Source of the DNA: Marichromatium bheemlicum
Lineage (GTDB): Bacteria; Pseudomonadota; Gammaproteobacteria; Chromatiales; Chromatiaceae
Direction of reading: 5' to 3'
Assembly: GCF_012276755.1 (NCBI RefSeq)
Contig: NZ_JAAXKX010000020.1
Coordinates: forward strand, 1 to 60,730
DNA: 60,730 nucleotides
Part shown: piece after piece, positions 26,983-35,341 of the stretch
How the letters are laid out: the number at the start of each line of letters is the position of its first letter
Numbering within the stretch: position 1 is the stretch's first letter
Translations under genes and position numbers: made by a program
Notes under the pieces: model-generated
What the model saw: only the letters and a program-made list of their open reading frames with translations
What the model was told of the DNA's origin: nothing
Database searches by the model: none

Positions 26983-27181
26983 TAGAGCAAACGTTCTAAG
27001 TACCTTGTTTCAAAAGGGAAAAGAAAGCTGAAAAAATAGAGCAAGGAACAAAAGCAGGCACAAAAATTCGACCCTGCCTGTCAGCCCCTCGTGTAGTTTT
27101 CTGTAGTAACCGGTCACCCATCAAGCCTTCCCCTATCAGCCCCTCGTGGCGGCTTCCGTCCCCAGCTCTTGTCCACCTCGC
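26983..27181. other. AT-rich left end of the element, no gene seen
   Basis: About 130 AT-rich bases (TAGAGCAAACGTT onwards), sharply different from the host sequence, then GC-richer sequence with two copies of a TCAGCCCCTCGT motif (about 27087 and 27138). I see no open reading frame worth calling. Confidence 0.6.
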
Positions 27182-27316
27182 CCACCTTGTCCCCGGTCAG
27201 ATTTTTTCGGGATCGCTGTTTTTTAGGGGGACAGCGGGGACAGCGGGGACAAACCCGCGTGGTTGCTGGGTTTTGGCTGTCCCCTTACCCCCTGTCCCCA
27301 TGGGGACAAGGGGGAC
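27182..27316 (-). pseudogene. Duplicated 3' tail of the DUF927 gene (copy A)
   Basis: About 135 bases almost identical to 29248-29383, the coding end of the DUF927 primase/helicase gene. I see one base substitution and one T-run length change. The T-run change shifts the frame, so copy A cannot encode the same tail. It has no upstream gene body and is best seen as a duplicated fragment. Confidence 0.8.
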
Positions 27317-27509
27317 AGGACGGGGCGGCTTCCGTCGTTCATCGCGGATCTGCGGCTTGCTGTGGTCACCAGCGGCGGGCGGGTCCTCCCTGGAACCCCT
27401 TAGCCCGCGGGTTCGTTGCAGCGCGACATTCTCGTGTTTTCTTGGGTCGTAGGGTTGTTTCTGTTGTCTGGGGTTCTTCCTTGGTCGGCGCCAGCAGCCC
27501 AAAACCAAG

Positions 27510-27609
27510 ACGCACCCAAGACGCACCCAGCAAAGCCAGCAACCACGCGGTATCCGGCGAGTCGAGCGCACCCAAGGCGCACCCAAGGCGCACCCAGCGC
27601 GCACCCAGC
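27510..27609. repeat. 11-bp tandem repeats, family A (iteron-like)
   Basis: Two units (ACGCACCCAAG, ACGCACCCAGC) at 27510-27531 and four perfect-phase units (GCGCACCCAAG twice, GCGCACCCAGC twice) at 27566-27609. The 11-bp period is one helical turn, as in plasmid and phage replication iterons. The stretch 27317-27925 has no convincing gene; frames in it translate the repeats. Confidence 0.75.
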
Positions 27610-27663
27610 AAGACGCGCCGGATTACCGGACGCCGGATGCGTGCCCCTCTTCCCCGTCTCCGG

Positions 27664-27766
27664 GTCTGCCCTACGTCTGCCCCGCGTCTCTGGCGAGCCC
27701 GCGTCATTACTGGGTTTCGGTGTGCCCCGCTTGGTCTGCCCTACGTCTGCCCTACGTCTGCCCCAC
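27664..27766. repeat. 11-bp tandem repeats, family B (iteron-like)
   Basis: GTCTGCCCTAC-type 11-mers: two at 27664-27685 and three at 27734-27766, the last of each group ending CCGC or CCAC. Same period as family A but a different sequence. Together they resemble the initiator-binding part of a replication origin. Confidence 0.75.
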
Positions 27767-27925
27767 TTCTCGACGGCGCTCGAAAAAGACGAATTTCGCC
27801 CTTTTGGAATCCACTTCCAGATGGGCCAAGCTGCCAGGAAGTAACCGGCGTGGTGACCGTCGGCGACCCACAAAAAAGGCCGCCGCCCTGGATGCAGCGG
27901 CGGATCACACCGCCGCATGCGGTGG

Positions 27926-28564
27926 TCAGGCGCTGGGACCCCGCATCCTCCCGACCAAGGCCACCAGCGCCTCGTGAGTCCGCTTACTGGGGCGTTGTTG
28001 CCCTCGGCTGATGCGGCTTATCTGGCTGCGATCACAGACATTGCCGATGGCGTGAGCCACGGCTTGATTGGACTTCAGCCCGCCATGCTCGCGCAGCCAT
28101 GCAATCAGATCAGCGGCAGTCTCGGCGTCTCCGGGCATCTTCGACTCGGATTGCGTTAGTGACGGATTAACGGCGGCGCGGACCTGCTCCAGCTCGGCCT
28201 TCAGCTCTCGAATGCGCTGGTCCCGCTTGCGAACCTCGGACATAAGGGCCTCGTGCTGGTCCTGCGCGCGCTGTGCCTGCTCGAAGAGACGCTGATTCTG
28301 CGCCTTAACCTCGGCGCGCAAGCGTTCCAGCTCGCCGGCCCCCGGCGGCGTTAGTGACGGAGTTCGGGTCTCTTCTACCGCTTCAGCCAGCTTGGCGCGG
28401 GTCAGTTTCAGTTCGTCGTGCAGTCGCTCAATCTCGGCGGCGTCGGTTTGTCGTGCTTTCAGCCGAGCAATGTATCGGCGCTGGCGCTCGGCGTTGCTGA
28501 GAGCTTTTCCGCTGGGCTTAGGGCCAGGGCGGCGGCGTTCGGAAGTGTCGGTAGCATCGGGCAT
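27926..28564 (-). CDS. Coiled-coil DNA-binding-like protein of the element
   Basis: A 212-residue protein I cannot assign to a named gene. It begins with a basic, GRPGP-like region (RRRPGPKPSGKALSNAERQRRYIARLKA) that could contact DNA. A long coiled coil follows (about 40-145). A compact C-terminal domain (AADLIAWLREHGGLKSNQAVAHAIG, SQISRISRGQQRPSKRTHEALVALV) looks like a helix-turn-helix of the XRE kind. The layout recalls KfrA-like plasmid proteins only loosely. It is next to the iteron-like arrays and has copies of GCGTTAGTGACGG inside and upstream, so an origin-binding or autoregulatory role is plausible. Confidence 0.65.
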   Translation of the reverse strand: MPDATDTSERRRPGPKPSGKALSNAERQRRYIARLKARQTDAAEIERLHDELKLTRAKLAEAVEETRTPSLTPPGAGELERLRAEVKAQNQRLFEQAQRAQDQHEALMSEVRKRDQRIRELKAELEQVRAAVNPSLTQSESKMPGDAETAADLIAWLREHGGLKSNQAVAHAIGNVCDRSQISRISRGQQRPSKRTHEALVALVGRMRGPSA

Positions 28565-28601
28565 GGCGCCTATCCTTGTTAGTAACTCAATTAAAGAATA
28601 A

Positions 28602-28614
28602 GCGTTAGTGACGG
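28602..28614. promoter_or_regulatory. Repeated 13-mer upstream of the coiled-coil gene
   Basis: GCGTTAGTGACGG occurs here, 38 bases before the start codon of the coiled-coil gene, and again inside the gene at 28153-28165 and 28348-28360, all in one orientation. A shorter GTTAGTAAC lies near 28578. Several GCGTACC motifs (28644-28662) and an inverted GGTACGC (28627-28633) follow, so the 127-base gap looks like an operator region. Confidence 0.5.
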
Positions 28615-28691
28615 GGTTCGCCAGCCGGTACGCGCCGCGTACTGCGTACCCGCATGCGTACCAGCTGGCCCACTACCCCCTTCCTGGTTGG

Positions 28692-29219
28692 CTATCCCCC
28701 TCCCCGCCACTCAGCGCACCGGATGAAGGCGTCAGGATACGGCCAGAGAGACCCCGGCCCACCGCTCGCTGGCGCATCCACCAGACAGCGCCCCAGCCCT
28801 CCCGCAGGGTTTAAGCGGTTGCGCTGGTAGTGGTGGCAGGTGCAGCAGGTGACGCCCTCGGGCTCGGGCTCGGGTTCGCCCCCTCCCGCCGCCTTGAGGA
28901 TCGAGGCCAAGCCAGCCGAGAAGCCTGTGGGGCGCCTCATGCTCGACAGCCACTCAGCCCTGGCAGCGGGGTCGGTCTCACCTATGGCATCGAGATAGGC
29001 GTTGCCAGCGGCGGTGAGCAGCGCGACGACCTCGGCCCTGTGCTCGCGGATCTCGGCGCGCAGATCGTCGGTGAGTCTCGACACCGGCGCGACGGTCAGC
29101 CGTTCGCCATCCACGGCCACGCTGAATCCTTGGTCAGCCAGGGTATGCAGGATCTCGGCGGCGTCCACGTCTCGCCTCAAAAAGCCACAATCCGTGTCCA
29201 AAAAGAAGCGAGCGCCCAT
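28692..29219 (-). CDS. Element protein with TubC-docking-like N-terminus and cysteine-rich C-terminus
   Basis: A 175-residue protein of unknown function. Residues about 17-68 (ILHTLADQGFSVAVDGERLTV, LRAEIREHRAEVVALL) match the pattern of the TubC N-terminal docking domain, which is also found on many phage and island proteins. The C-terminal part has a Cys/His cluster (CCTCHHYQ, LGRCLVD, FIRCAEW) that could bind zinc. The ATG overlaps the primase stop as TGATG, so it is probably translated after it. Confidence 0.7.
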   Translation of the reverse strand: MGARFFLDTDCGFLRRDVDAAEILHTLADQGFSVAVDGERLTVAPVSRLTDDLRAEIREHRAEVVALLTAAGNAYLDAIGETDPAARAEWLSSMRRPTGFSAGLASILKAAGGGEPEPEPEGVTCCTCHHYQRNRLNPAGGLGRCLVDAPASGGPGSLWPYPDAFIRCAEWRGGG

Positions 29220-32200
29220 CAAAACCAACCAACATCGTCGGTTATGTCCACCTTGTCCCCGGTCAGATTTTTTTCGGGATCGCTGTTTTTTAGGGGGACA
29301 GCGGGGACAGCGGGGACAAACCCGCGTGGTTGCTGGGTTTTGGCTGTCCCCTTACCCCCTGTTCCCATGGGGACAAGGGGGACGAGATTGTTCTGATCGT
29401 CCCTTGTCCCCGATTCTCGTCCCCCTCGTCCCCCTCCGGTTTCGGTGAGGGGGACAGGCTCTAGCCCGCGTGGTTGCTGGGTTTGTCCCCCTTGTCCCCG
29501 TTGTCCCCCTGTTTTTTGGGTCTGGCCGCTTTTTTCTTCCAAAATGGCTGTCTTGACGGCGTACAGCCGGGGGCGCTTTCCATCTATCGCGAACGATGCG
29601 CGGGCTACTAGCTTGTGGTTTTCGTTGGTGAACAGGTATCCGGCAACACGAAGCGTGCGCGCAATAGTGGTCTTGTCGTTGCCTGGGGCGGCCTCAGAAA
29701 GCCCAGCGTCGGTGAACCACCAATGGCCCGTTTGGCTATCGACGAACCCCACACGATCCCGAACCGGCTCGTCCTGGTGGCTGTAGGGGTCATTGACGCG
29801 CTGGAAGCGTGACTCGTGAGCCAGGATGAAGGCGCGGACGCTGGCGACGATGCGGTCCTCGTCAGTTTCAGACGATGTCGTCAGCCAGGATTGCGCCATC
29901 GTCTGCGCGGCGGATCGGATCAGGCCGGAGGCAACAGGCAGCACGCCAAGGTCGCTGGCCAGCTCACCAGCGGCGGCGATCAGCGCGAAGCGGCGCAGCG
30001 CGCGGCGAGTCTCGGCGCGCAGCTCGGGCGGCGCTATCTCTGCCAGGATGGCATCGACCAGGGCGCGGACGTGGGCGCGGGCCTCCGACATAGTGCCGAA
30101 CTGGGCGGCAATCCTGTCGATGAACTCCGGGCCAGCGGTGCCGTAGTGGCGAGCACAGGCGGCCTTGATGCCGGACACCAGGGCCTCGCGCTCTTCCTGG
30201 GGCGCGTTGGCGGCGATATCGGACACCTCGACATCGAGCGCGCGGTGGGTGAGCCCGCCCTTGACGCTTCGGGCGCGTCTCCCGTCTTGGTCAGGGTCAG
30301 CCATGCGCGCGTGCAAACTCATTTCGCCGGTGCTGATTGCGATGGTTCGCCAGGATCGAGGCTCGCGCATTTCTCGGGAGGAATTCATCGCGGTCTTTCC
30401 TTGCCCACCAGCCAACTGGTAGACCAAGGGGCGAACGTCGCCCACGGTCGCAGCCCCCAGCTCATCGAGCACAAGCGGCATATCCGAGTGAGCCTCGGCG
30501 AGACCTTCCAGTCCGTTACCGGTCAGGTTCCAGCGGCGGATGAAGGCGAGAGACGGCGCATCGGCAGGGTCGGCAGCACAACCCCAGGGCGAGGCGGCCA
30601 ACTGCCCGAGCGTCGTTTTACCTCGGCTCGTGGTACCCCAGAAGTGGAGGACATAGCTATCGGCGCCCTCGGCGAAAGCCAGCAACGCTGGCGCCAGCCC
30701 GGCACAGAGCGCGAACAGCATTGGCGGGTGTTCGCCAGCGGGACGGGCGATCTCGGCGCACCACTGCTCAAGCGAGCCGCTGGCGTGAACGGTCTTCACG
30801 GTGGGCGAGTAACGATCTGGCTGATACACCAGCTCGCGGGTGCCGTCGCCACTGATGACGCGGTCGGGCATCACAAAGGCCAGGGCGCCGGTAGGGTCTT
30901 CGAGCCAGCCCAGGCGCTTTGCAGACAAGATGCGCTTCTCTACGTCCCATGCGCCAAGGTAGGCCAGCGTCTTTCTCTCCCGGCCTGGGATCGTCTTTAA
31001 CCCCAGCTCGGCCAGCTCACCGACCAAGGCGGACGGATCGTCGTGCAGTCGAGACGCGGGCAGGGCAAGGCGTCGCTCGTGGCCGTCGTGGTCGAGAAAC
31101 CCCAGCACCAGCCCCCATTGCCCATGGGCGCCGGTTGTGCGACCGGCAATCCACAGCGGGCCGCATGTCGGGATGTATTCGTCTGGCGCGTCCCCGCTCT
31201 TCTCCTTGATCTCGTAGACCATGCTTCGGGTCAGCTTCCAGCCTTTGGGCGGGGTACGGCCTGGGGTCTCTTCCGGCTTGCTCGCCCTGATCTGCTCTTC
31301 AATCTGGTTAGTAACAGAGATAAGGCCGAGTCGAACGTGGGCATCGTTCCAGTCGGACGCGCCTTCGGGCCGGTCCTGCCCGAAGTCTGGCGCGACCACG
31401 ATGCCGCCAGCAGCTTCGGCGGCTTTCACAGCATCCGGGTGGGCGGCACCGGTGGCCTTCTCCAGGTCGGCGCCGATGATGATCTTGGCTTTTGGGTTGT
31501 GCTGGTGCACCAGGGTGGCTATGGCCTTCATGTTCGACGCCGACAGCGCAGCGATAGCCGGGCAGCCCAACGCGGCGGCCAGCGACAGCGTGGTTGCTAC
31601 ACCCTCGGCGATGATGACGCGCCCGGCCTGGTCCTTGGGCAACCCCTGAGTGGCCCAGTAGGCGCCGCTCTTGGTGCCGCGCCCACGCAGGGCAGACTTG
31701 CGCCCGGCCTCGTCGATCAGCTCCAGCGAGACCGTGGCGCCGTCACGCTCGATAGGTGCGGCCAGCAACACCCCTTCCAGCGCCTCGCCGCCGACCTTGG
31801 GCGCATAGCCCAGCAGCTCCCGTACGCGCTCGGCTGGGATCTGGCGCAACCGCGCCCCCTCTTCGGGCGGGGCGACCTGCTTTCGCGCCAGGTAGGGATG
31901 GCTGGGCTCGGCATCGACGGCCTCGTCGAGGATCCGCAAGGCCTGCTCGCGCGCCTTGGACTGCTCGCGCTCGATGGTCGCGCGCTCCTGAGCCTCGCGC
32001 CCCTGGCGGATGCGCTGGCGCTCGGCCTGCTCTTCGGCGGTCGGCTCCTGGTAGTCGCGCGACGGTGACCAGCCGTGTTGCTTGGCCAGATCGAAGAGCG
32101 TGGCAATGGTGATGCCGCCCCCTGGTGAGACGCTGCGCCAGACATCCACGGCGTCTCTTGCGTCGTAGTTCTCCGCGCCCTGGGACCATGCGTCCCACAG

Positions 32201-32398
32201 CACACGCCCGGCATCACCAATCTCGTCCTTGATGGCCATAGCCGCCTTGACCCAGTCGTCTCGATCGTCAGGCGGGATGGCGCCCAAGGCGTCGCGGATA
32301 CGCTCTACATCGGCGCCGGGCAGCGAGGCGCCGAAAGGCGCTTGAACGGCGAGGCTCGCGGCGAGGATGTCAGGGTTGGTGGTTTTCGTTTGGTTCAT
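29219..32398 (-). CDS. DUF927 primase/helicase of the element
   Basis: A 1059-residue replication protein. An N-terminal PriCT-like domain (about 25-110: AIPPDDRDDWVKAAMAIKDE, DVWRSVSPGGGITIATLFDLA) is followed by a charged linker and a Toprim-type primase core (about 250-350: RVIIAEGVATTLSLAAALG, IIIGADLEK). Then comes a DUF927 ATPase (about 400-800) with Walker A FWGTTSRGKTTLGQLA and LVLDELGAA, and a winged-helix-like end. The last 110 residues are low-complexity Gly/Gln/Pro repeats encoded by GGGGAC-rich DNA. The gene probably drives replication of the excised element. A nearly identical copy of its last 135 bases occurs at 27182. Confidence 0.85.
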   Translation of the reverse strand: MNQTKTTNPDILAASLAVQAPFGASLPGADVERIRDALGAIPPDDRDDWVKAAMAIKDEIGDAGRVLWDAWSQGAENYDARDAVDVWRSVSPGGGITIATLFDLAKQHGWSPSRDYQEPTAEEQAERQRIRQGREAQERATIEREQSKAREQALRILDEAVDAEPSHPYLARKQVAPPEEGARLRQIPAERVRELLGYAPKVGGEALEGVLLAAPIERDGATVSLELIDEAGRKSALRGRGTKSGAYWATQGLPKDQAGRVIIAEGVATTLSLAAALGCPAIAALSASNMKAIATLVHQHNPKAKIIIGADLEKATGAAHPDAVKAAEAAGGIVVAPDFGQDRPEGASDWNDAHVRLGLISVTNQIEEQIRASKPEETPGRTPPKGWKLTRSMVYEIKEKSGDAPDEYIPTCGPLWIAGRTTGAHGQWGLVLGFLDHDGHERRLALPASRLHDDPSALVGELAELGLKTIPGRERKTLAYLGAWDVEKRILSAKRLGWLEDPTGALAFVMPDRVISGDGTRELVYQPDRYSPTVKTVHASGSLEQWCAEIARPAGEHPPMLFALCAGLAPALLAFAEGADSYVLHFWGTTSRGKTTLGQLAASPWGCAADPADAPSLAFIRRWNLTGNGLEGLAEAHSDMPLVLDELGAATVGDVRPLVYQLAGGQGKTAMNSSREMREPRSWRTIAISTGEMSLHARMADPDQDGRRARSVKGGLTHRALDVEVSDIAANAPQEEREALVSGIKAACARHYGTAGPEFIDRIAAQFGTMSEARAHVRALVDAILAEIAPPELRAETRRALRRFALIAAAGELASDLGVLPVASGLIRSAAQTMAQSWLTTSSETDEDRIVASVRAFILAHESRFQRVNDPYSHQDEPVRDRVGFVDSQTGHWWFTDAGLSEAAPGNDKTTIARTLRVAGYLFTNENHKLVARASFAIDGKRPRLYAVKTAILEEKSGQTQKTGGQRGQGGQTQQPRGLEPVPLTETGGGRGGRESGTRDDQNNLVPLVPMGTGGKGTAKTQQPRGFVPAVPAVPLKNSDPEKNLTGDKVDITDDVGWF
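29248..29383. repeat. Direct repeat, copy B, in the primase 3' end
   Basis: Partner of 27182-27316, lying wholly inside the coding tail. The 20-base core CCCGCGTGGTTGCTGGGTTT also recurs a third time near 29465, so the tail is itself built from short repeats (encoding TQQPRG units). Confidence 0.8.
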
Positions 32399-32503
32399 AG
32401 GTCAATCTCAGGTTGTGGATTGACCGCTTCCAGGCAGGCAAGGGCAGCGAAAGCACCTCTTCTGAGATACAATAGCGATGCCGGTGCCGGACCGTTCACG
32501 CGG

Positions 32504-32686
32504 TCAGGCTTTGTCCTGGGAGTGGCGCCAACCACTCCCGGAACGGTTACAGGTCAACGCGCGGGCGGCGCGACCATTCAGCGGCTCAGGCTCTCCAGCC
32601 TGGGCCGTTTCTATTTGCGCCTCCGACATGCGGCGGCGCTGCTTCTCCTGTCGAGTGCGGCGCCAGTTTCTCGATTCCCGGCTCAT
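32504..32686 (-). CDS. Small basic hypothetical protein of the element
   Basis: A 60-residue, strongly basic peptide (MSRESRNWRRTRQEKQRRRM at the start). I do not recognise it. Its support is positional: the ATG overlaps the alpA stop as ATGA and it sits between alpA and the primase on the same strand. It could equally be a spurious frame in the alpA-primase gap. Confidence 0.4.
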   Translation of the reverse strand: MSRESRNWRRTRQEKQRRRMSEAQIETAQAGEPEPLNGRAARALTCNRSGSGWRHSQDKA

Positions 32687-32925
32687 GACAGCCCCCGCCT
32701 CTTGGCGGCCTGAGCTTCGAGCCAGGCCTCTACTTCCTCCAAGATCCAGCCAACAGCCTTGGCGCCGATGGGGATCGGCCTCGGAAAGGTCGGGTCGTAT
32801 TCTCCGGGGCGCTTCGGATTCAGCTTGAGCTTGCCGTAGATGGTGGATCGGCTTAGACCCAACTTCTTCTCCAGCTCGGTACGGCGGATGATGGTCTTGG
32901 GCCGGGTGTTTGGTGTCGCGGTCAC
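32683..32925 (-). CDS. alpA: AlpA-family phage regulator
   Basis: An 80-residue MerR-like winged HTH protein of the AlpA type, with IIRRTELEKKLGLSRSTIYGKLKL followed by FPRPIPIGAKAVGWILEEVEAWLEAQ. In phage satellites AlpA-type proteins switch on the replication/excision operon. Upstream (32926-33050) lie two direct repeats of AAACACCGAATTCG that could be its own operator or that of a repressor. Confidence 0.85.
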   Translation of the reverse strand: MTATPNTRPKTIIRRTELEKKLGLSRSTIYGKLKLNPKRPGEYDPTFPRPIPIGAKAVGWILEEVEAWLEAQAAKRRGLS

Positions 32926-33007
32926 GGGTCAGCTTCCATGGTTAACGCCGGAGCATACCGGCATGGGTGAACACACTAGACCGCTCTTCTTTCGGGTAGG
33001 CCGAACA

Positions 33008-33039
33008 AAACACCGAATTCGAGAAAAACACCGAATTCG
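33008..33039. promoter_or_regulatory. Paired AAACACCGAATTCG repeats upstream of alpA
   Basis: Two exact 14-mers, at 33008-33021 and 33026-33039, 18 bp apart start to start. They lie in the 125-base AT-rich gap between the 290-residue gene and alpA. Each contains the palindrome CGAATTCG. They are likely operator half-sites for control of the alpA-primase operon. Confidence 0.55.
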
Positions 33040-33050
33040 GTATTTAGTTC

Positions 33051-33923
33051 CTATTTTTTCTTACGCCGCTGCAGTGATTCTGGGATTTCATCGAGAATCT
33101 TCTTAATAGTTCCGTCATCGACGGCAACAGGAGATCGCTCGGTGATTTCTCGAATACGTTGAGACGCCCCTCGCTTCTGCGTATTGATTCCTAGCTCGCA
33201 GCAAAGCGCTTCGATAATGACATGACGGGTATCCCTTTCTTTTTTTGAAAAAGGGCGACCCACAGGAAAAGATGGCTGCTCTTCGCGATGTCTCAACTGC
33301 TCTTTCAATCGCTGGTTTTCTAAAACCATCGCTTTGTAAGCAGCTATAGCATCTTCTGCTGTGAGCGGTTCGCCTCCACGCAAAAACTGAAAAATTCCTC
33401 GTTCTATTTCGAGGCGACGAATCAATCGCGCTCCTCGCTTCAGCTCGAAACGAAGGTATGCCGCCTCCTGAGCCAGTAAATCGTGCAGCGTTGTTTGATC
33501 GTTTGACCAGTCATCAAAAGCATCTCCAGCCGTATAACCTCTTTCCTCCAACCATAAACAAAGTTGTGAGTAATCAATTACAGTTTGATCTGAAACCAAG
33601 CACTCATCAAAGTCTCGCTGCTTGCGCACTGACTCCAGCGCCCCCTTTTCAACAGCAGCTATCAATCGCGATTCAAAATCTTTTGTGGCAGGCGTTAGAA
33701 GTTCTTTTAACCTGGGATCGCCTTCATTACCGCCCCAATCTTCTGGCTCTTCAATACCTGGAAGCTCCCCGGAATACCACATATCCAACACCAGCAATTC
33801 CGCCGCCTCAGGAATCGTTAGACACCAAACACCGAAATCAGGAAGAGCGCTTAGACGGTACGCGATCTCGCAGAAAGCCAAAAAATCCTCTTTGTTGAGG
33901 CTGTCTTGTTCTTGTTGGTCCAT
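33051..33923 (-). CDS. AT-rich hypothetical protein of the element, possible cargo
   Basis: A 290-residue protein I do not recognise. It is acidic at the N-terminus and has a helical, charged middle with a short coiled coil (ENQRLKEQLRHREEQ). The basic C-terminal domain (SKKERDTRHVIIEALCCELGINTQKRGASQRIREI, then DDGTIKKILDEI) looks helical and might bind nucleic acid. No signal peptide or membrane helix. Base composition is clearly more AT-rich than the element's other genes and the host, suggesting separate acquisition. Its place between int and alpA is where satellites often carry accessory genes. Confidence 0.75.
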   Translation of the reverse strand: MDQQEQDSLNKEDFLAFCEIAYRLSALPDFGVWCLTIPEAAELLVLDMWYSGELPGIEEPEDWGGNEGDPRLKELLTPATKDFESRLIAAVEKGALESVRKQRDFDECLVSDQTVIDYSQLCLWLEERGYTAGDAFDDWSNDQTTLHDLLAQEAAYLRFELKRGARLIRRLEIERGIFQFLRGGEPLTAEDAIAAYKAMVLENQRLKEQLRHREEQPSFPVGRPFSKKERDTRHVIIEALCCELGINTQKRGASQRIREITERSPVAVDDGTIKKILDEIPESLQRRKKK

Positions 33924-34033
33924 TTTTACCCTCCCCCCTCTGCGCTGCCCTTAAAGAAGGCGCCGCGCCAGCCGGGTAAGGGTGCCCCGGCGTTCGGCCC
34001 GTCGGCCTAGGCGCGGCGTAACTCGGTTGGGCA

Positions 34034-35341
34034 TCAGCCCGCTTGATAGGCTTTCCCAAATCTCCCGATGATGACCTTGCGGCCTTCCTCGATCTGGCTA
34101 TCCACGAAATCCGCCCACCACTGCAGCATCTCGCGCCGCTGCTCGGCGTACTGCGCCCGGTTGTAGACGCCCCGAATGCCCCTGGTTTCATGGGCAAGCG
34201 CCTTCTCGATCCAATCGGAGTTAAACCCGGCCTCGTGTAGATGGGTGGACGCGGTACGCCGGAAGTCGTGGATCACGAAGTCCTGAACGTCGAGATCCAG
34301 GGTGCGGACGGCGACGTTGAGCGTACTGCTAGCGATGGGCTTCTTGAGGGTGTTGCGGCTTGGGAAGACCCACTCGGAGCCGCCCGCCAGGCTCTTTAGT
34401 TCCTCAAACATGGCGACCGCTTGCCGCGACAAGGGCACTAGGTGTGCCTTGTCCTTCTTCATGCGCTCGGCGGGAATCGACCACTCAGCCCGATCTAGGT
34501 CGATCTCGTCCCAGCGCGCCCCGATCAGCTCGCCCTTGCGGACCATGCACAGAATCAGCAGGTGCAGCGCCAGCTTGTGCGAGCGTTTCATCGAGGATTG
34601 GTAGATACCCCGCAGCAGCAGCCCGAGTTCATCCTGGGACAGTGCAACGTCACGACTCTTGGCTGTGGCGATGTACTTCGCCTCGACCGCCGCCGCAGGG
34701 TTGGAGGTGACTAGGCCGCGACCAATGGCGTAGGCGAACAGTCGCTTGAGGATGTTGCGGGTCCGCAAGGCCATCTGATCGGCGCCGCGTGCTTTGATGG
34801 CATCCGTGATGGCCAACACGTCATCTAGGGTGACCTCGGCAAGCAGCTTATTCCCAATGGCGGGAATCACGTCCTTGTCGAGCACGCGCTTGATATTCCT
34901 GGGGTTGCTGTTGCTCGGCTCCACAATCTCGGCATACCAACGCCAAGCGAAGGCCTCCAGTGTCCCCACTGCCGCCCGCTCTTGCGCTGCATTGCGTTGA
35001 TGCGTCTTCAGGCACCAGTTACGGATGAAAGCATGCGCCAGCTCCCGCGCCGCTGGGGTCGCGTCCTGGGGGACTGGATCGCCGCGCTTGAGCTTCATTG
35101 GCGACAGGCCACGCGCCGAAAGCGCCTTGCAGTCGTCCCGCCAGGCGCGGGCATCGGCGAGCGAAAAGGACGGATAGGTACCCAGTCCTACCCGCTCTTG
35201 CTTGCCATTCAGCCAGTAGCGCAGCCCCCAGCTTTTGACGCCACTCTTCGAGACCTGGATAAACAGCCCGCCGCCGTCCGATCTGCTATAGGCCCGCTTC
35301 TCGGGCTTCATCGTCCTCAGCCGGGTATCTGACAATGCCAT
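34034..35341 (-). CDS. int: Tyrosine integrase (P4/DUF4102 type)
   Basis: A 435-residue site-specific recombinase with an N-terminal DUF4102-type arm-binding domain (GGGLFIQVSKSGVKSWGLRYWLNGKQERVGLGTYP), a core-binding domain and the catalytic domain. Catalytic residues by my count: Arg268 (MVRKGEL), His358 and Arg361 (IHDFRRTAS), His384 (LAHE) and Tyr393 (GVYNRAQY). The ATG at 35341 follows GGAGGC. The gene lies next to the mnmE end and is expected to integrate and, with help, excise the element. Confidence 0.93.
   Translation of the reverse strand: MALSDTRLRTMKPEKRAYSRSDGGGLFIQVSKSGVKSWGLRYWLNGKQERVGLGTYPSFSLADARAWRDDCKALSARGLSPMKLKRGDPVPQDATPAARELAHAFIRNWCLKTHQRNAAQERAAVGTLEAFAWRWYAEIVEPSNSNPRNIKRVLDKDVIPAIGNKLLAEVTLDDVLAITDAIKARGADQMALRTRNILKRLFAYAIGRGLVTSNPAAAVEAKYIATAKSRDVALSQDELGLLLRGIYQSSMKRSHKLALHLLILCMVRKGELIGARWDEIDLDRAEWSIPAERMKKDKAHLVPLSRQAVAMFEELKSLAGGSEWVFPSRNTLKKPIASSTLNVAVRTLDLDVQDFVIHDFRRTASTHLHEAGFNSDWIEKALAHETRGIRGVYNRAQYAEQRREMLQWWADFVDSQIEEGRKVIIGRFGKAYQAG

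Noticed and set aside
27169-28011. Frames on both strands across the iteron-like region
   Set aside because: They consist of repeat-encoded stretches (APKAHPRRTQ-like) and overlap one another. A replication-origin reading explains the sequence better.
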